Positions 21,348 through 23,574 of a stretch of 23,574 nt of DNA are shown one piece after another (positions within the stretch are counted from its first letter, which is position 1; each line of letters starts with the position of its first letter). The notes under the pieces are model-generated. The model did not search any database and had not been told where the DNA came from. It saw nothing but the letters and a program-made list of their open reading frames with translations. Position numbers and translations under genes: made by a program. Origin of the DNA: Myxococcales bacterium. GTDB taxonomy: Bacteria; Myxococcota_C; UBA6777. The DNA is taken from the NCBI GenBank assembly GCA_027005175.1, contig JALTMC010000181.1, positions 1 through 23,574 of the forward strand, given 5' to 3'.

Positions 21348-23549
21348 TTATTGGTCAAAGAGGACAGGCTCTATCTCAAAGGTTCGGGCACTGCATACCA
21401 TCATGGTGGAAGGAAGAGCTTCGAGGATCATATTCGATCGTGCAAAGAAGTCATCTGCTGCAGTGTCTGTATCAGGGGCACGCAAACCGATAATAGCGAG
21501 ATCGGCCTGGGAACTGTTTTCACGCATAATCGAATCAATGGATTGTCCATTGCGCACAATGATACGAGCTTCCCCTTGAAGTCGAACATCTTCCAAAACC
21601 TTTTGAAACGAAGCTTTGACTTGTACTTTGGCCTGTGCCTCTTTGGAGTCGATCACCACAAAAAGTTTGATGGTCGCATTGTGCCACTGTGGATCATTTC
21701 GCAACAAATAGGCGAGCAATAAGATCAAGCCGCCATTACCACGTAAGCCACCCCACCAGATATGTATCTCCTTGTATTGCCCAAAGCCTTTTTCTTCCTT
21801 GAAATTGAGCAACAACAGAGAGCGCTCAAGAGCCAGGAGATCTCGGAGCATCTGAACAAAATCTTCCGAAGGTTCCGAGTGATTCGGCCACCCAAGCAGC
21901 ACGGTATTGGCCTCAAATCGACCGACACCATACGACTGTGCCACAGACACAGCACCTGTGTAGGTATTGTCTACTATTTCAACTCGATAAAAAACATTGG
22001 GATACTGTTCTGCTAGTTTTTTCTCAAGGATTTGAGTGAGATGCTTGCGGCGTTCCGCATGTTTCTCTACTTTGCCACTGAGCAAGTGAAAATAAGAGGC
22101 CACACCACTTTGTTGGGCAATCATACTGCCCACCTCCAAGAGGTAGCCCCTCTTGTCCGGATTTCCACCGAGAATTAACATATTGGGTCGCCAGTTGATC
22201 GGGTGATAATCCGTACGATCAAGTCTGAGTAAAGCCCATCGCAAGAGAGCAGACCAGATCCCATGAGTTGCATCTCCCCATCTCGCATGAAGCTCACGAC
22301 GTTGCGTTAAGGTAAAAAGCAGCGCGCAGATAGCCAAAGCACCGAGCATCGCAGGAAGGTTGATCAGACTCATCACATAGAAGCAGGCAAAGGCCCCAAA
22401 CATACTCACCCACGTAGGCAGGTGAAAGGTTGGGCGAAAGCTTGGGCTATTCGCCCATCGCTCCAATCCACAAGCAAGATTCGTCACACCGTATGTCGCA
22501 AGAAAGAACATCGTAAGAATGGGTGCGATCAGATCGAGGCTACCGATAAGAATACCCACTTGTGCGATCACAAACGTGAGAAGTAATCCCGCGCGAGGCT
22601 CGGAAGTTGGGCCATAGCCTTTGGCAAATCGACGGGGAGCCAACTGATCTATAGCGAGGGCCTGCAAGGTTCGAGGGGCGCCGAGGATACTACCAACCGC
22701 GCTGGACAGCGTAGCTCCCCAAACCCCTACAAAGATTAACTGCGGAAACCAGGAGATCTTCCACATAATGTACTTATCACTGGCCAGTTGCCCCATCGGA
22801 GCACGCGTCGCCAACAAAATAGGGATGGCCAAATAAAGAACCAGACCAACACCAATCGCCATCATGGTGCCCAGAGGAATGGCTTGCCGAGGATTCTTCA
22901 GATCCCCAGACATACTCACCCCCGCCATGACACCTGTAACCGCCGGAAAAAACACAGCGAACACTTGAGAGAAGGGTTGACCACTAGAGTGCCACCATTC
23001 GATCGATGCTGGAGAAGACACAGCAGAGGAACCCCCATGTCCAACAAAAAAGGAGAGAAGAGAAGCTCCAATGGCGACCATAATAATATACTGGGCTCGA
23101 ATCGCAAGGTCAGAACTCCGAAGGGAGATCAGCGTCAGGACAACCAGCACCAGCGTACTGATAAAACGTGCGTTGAGATTGGGATAGATCACGGAGAGAG
23201 ATTCGGTGAATCCAACAATATAGAAAGTCACACTGAGAGCTTGCGCAAAAAACAGTGGTATCCCGATCGCAGTCCCTGCCGAAGCACCTAATGATCGACT
23301 GATCATATAGTAAGCACCGCCTGTTTTGACAGTTCTATTGGTCGCGATGCTGGCAATCGACAATCCTGTTGCAATCGATATCAAGTGCGCCAACAGAACA
23401 ATAAGGATGGTTCCTCCAAGCCCCACCTGACCCACAACCCAGCCCGTTCGCAGGTACATGATTACGCCGAGAATGGTTAACACGCTCGGTGTAAAGACTC
23501 CTCCAAAAAAACCAAGCCGCCCCTGCGATGACGAACTCTGCGATGTCAT
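21348..23549 (-). CDS. SLC12-type cation-chloride/amino-acid transporter homologue
   Basis: The 733-residue protein has an APC-fold membrane domain of about 12 helices (residues 12-430) and a soluble C-terminal half. The N-terminal FGGVFTPSVLTILGVIMYLR and TGWVVGQVGLGG are the hallmark of the SLC12 cation-chloride cotransporter family. TGGAYYMISRSLG, FAVFFPAVTGVMAGVSMSGD and LKNPRQAIPLGT are equally typical. The C-terminal region (RPNMLILGGNPDKRG, then NTVLLGWPN and LAIIGLRAPD) matches the regulatory domain of these transporters. It probably moves ions (K, Na, Cl) or amino acids across the inner membrane; which cannot be told. ATG 23549 follows GAGGAG by five bases. It is the first gene of the four-gene minus-strand run. 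Confidence 0.9.
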   Translation of the reverse strand: MTSQSSSSQGRLGFFGGVFTPSVLTILGVIMYLRTGWVVGQVGLGGTILIVLLAHLISIATGLSIASIATNRTVKTGGAYYMISRSLGASAGTAIGIPLFFAQALSVTFYIVGFTESLSVIYPNLNARFISTLVLVVLTLISLRSSDLAIRAQYIIMVAIGASLLSFFVGHGGSSAVSSPASIEWWHSSGQPFSQVFAVFFPAVTGVMAGVSMSGDLKNPRQAIPLGTMMAIGVGLVLYLAIPILLATRAPMGQLASDKYIMWKISWFPQLIFVGVWGATLSSAVGSILGAPRTLQALAIDQLAPRRFAKGYGPTSEPRAGLLLTFVIAQVGILIGSLDLIAPILTMFFLATYGVTNLACGLERWANSPSFRPTFHLPTWVSMFGAFACFYVMSLINLPAMLGALAICALLFTLTQRRELHARWGDATHGIWSALLRWALLRLDRTDYHPINWRPNMLILGGNPDKRGYLLEVGSMIAQQSGVASYFHLLSGKVEKHAERRKHLTQILEKKLAEQYPNVFYRVEIVDNTYTGAVSVAQSYGVGRFEANTVLLGWPNHSEPSEDFVQMLRDLLALERSLLLLNFKEEKGFGQYKEIHIWWGGLRGNGGLILLLAYLLRNDPQWHNATIKLFVVIDSKEAQAKVQVKASFQKVLEDVRLQGEARIIVRNGQSIDSIMRENSSQADLAIIGLRAPDTDTAADDFFARSNMILEALPSTMMVCSARTFEIEPVLFDQ

Positions 23550-23574
23550 ACAAACTCCTCACTTGAGTATCTCT

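Overview
The window looks like a chromosomal segment of a Gram-negative bacterium with a moderate base composition. It carries a Hanks-type Ser/Thr kinase with a zinc ribbon, a PP2C phosphatase fused to a cyclic-nucleotide-binding domain, an NtrC-type regulator and a TonB-like protein with a basic linker. That mix fits Myxococcota or related 'deltaproteobacterial' lineages. This placement is inference from gene content only.

Layout. Positions 6-534 are a short element with 20/23-matching terminal inverted repeats around a frameshifted C-terminal transposase remnant. Positions 540-1147 have no convincing gene but hold a 44-bp repeat array, an 18-bp palindrome and two hairpins. Next, on the plus strand, come a lipoprotein, a 77-bp tandem duplication, pdxH, a membrane Ser/Thr kinase and a sigma-54-type response regulator. 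A minus-strand block follows: an SMC/RecF-like ATPase overlapping a TOPRIM-like gene (a probable defence pair), an M42 aminopeptidase and an isochorismatase-family hydrolase. Then come a TonB-like protein (+), PP2C-CNB (-), a DUF362 protein with a Tat-like signal (+), a ClpP paralogue (+), an NTAQ1-type N-terminal-glutamine amidase (-) and a DUF2058 protein (+). The end is a four-gene minus-strand run: SLC12-type transporter, enoyl-CoA isomerase, DUF3179 protein, polynucleotide phosphorylase.

Main discovery. The DUF3179 gene (20407 to 19514, minus strand) is split by one in-frame TGA, and the protein reads through it seamlessly. The TGA sits where DUF3179 proteins have the first Cys of a C-x-x-C motif, giving U-x-x-C. 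Fifteen nucleotides downstream is a perfect 6-bp hairpin with the loop GGTCT, the apical sequence of the E. coli fdhF SECIS. I therefore read it as a selenoprotein. Its real stop overlaps the pnp start (ATGA), so pnp translation may depend on Sec read-through, and a 58-bp tandem duplication copies its start region and creates an upstream ORF.

Second theme. A full-length bacterial homologue of NTAQ1, best known from the eukaryotic Arg/N-degron pathway, lies tail-to-tail with a ClpP paralogue whose catalytic Asp position is Asn. The signalling genes (kinase, phosphatase, sigma-54 regulator with GAFTNA in place of GAFTGA) and several short tandem duplications (16, 44, 58 and 77 bp) are further points of interest.
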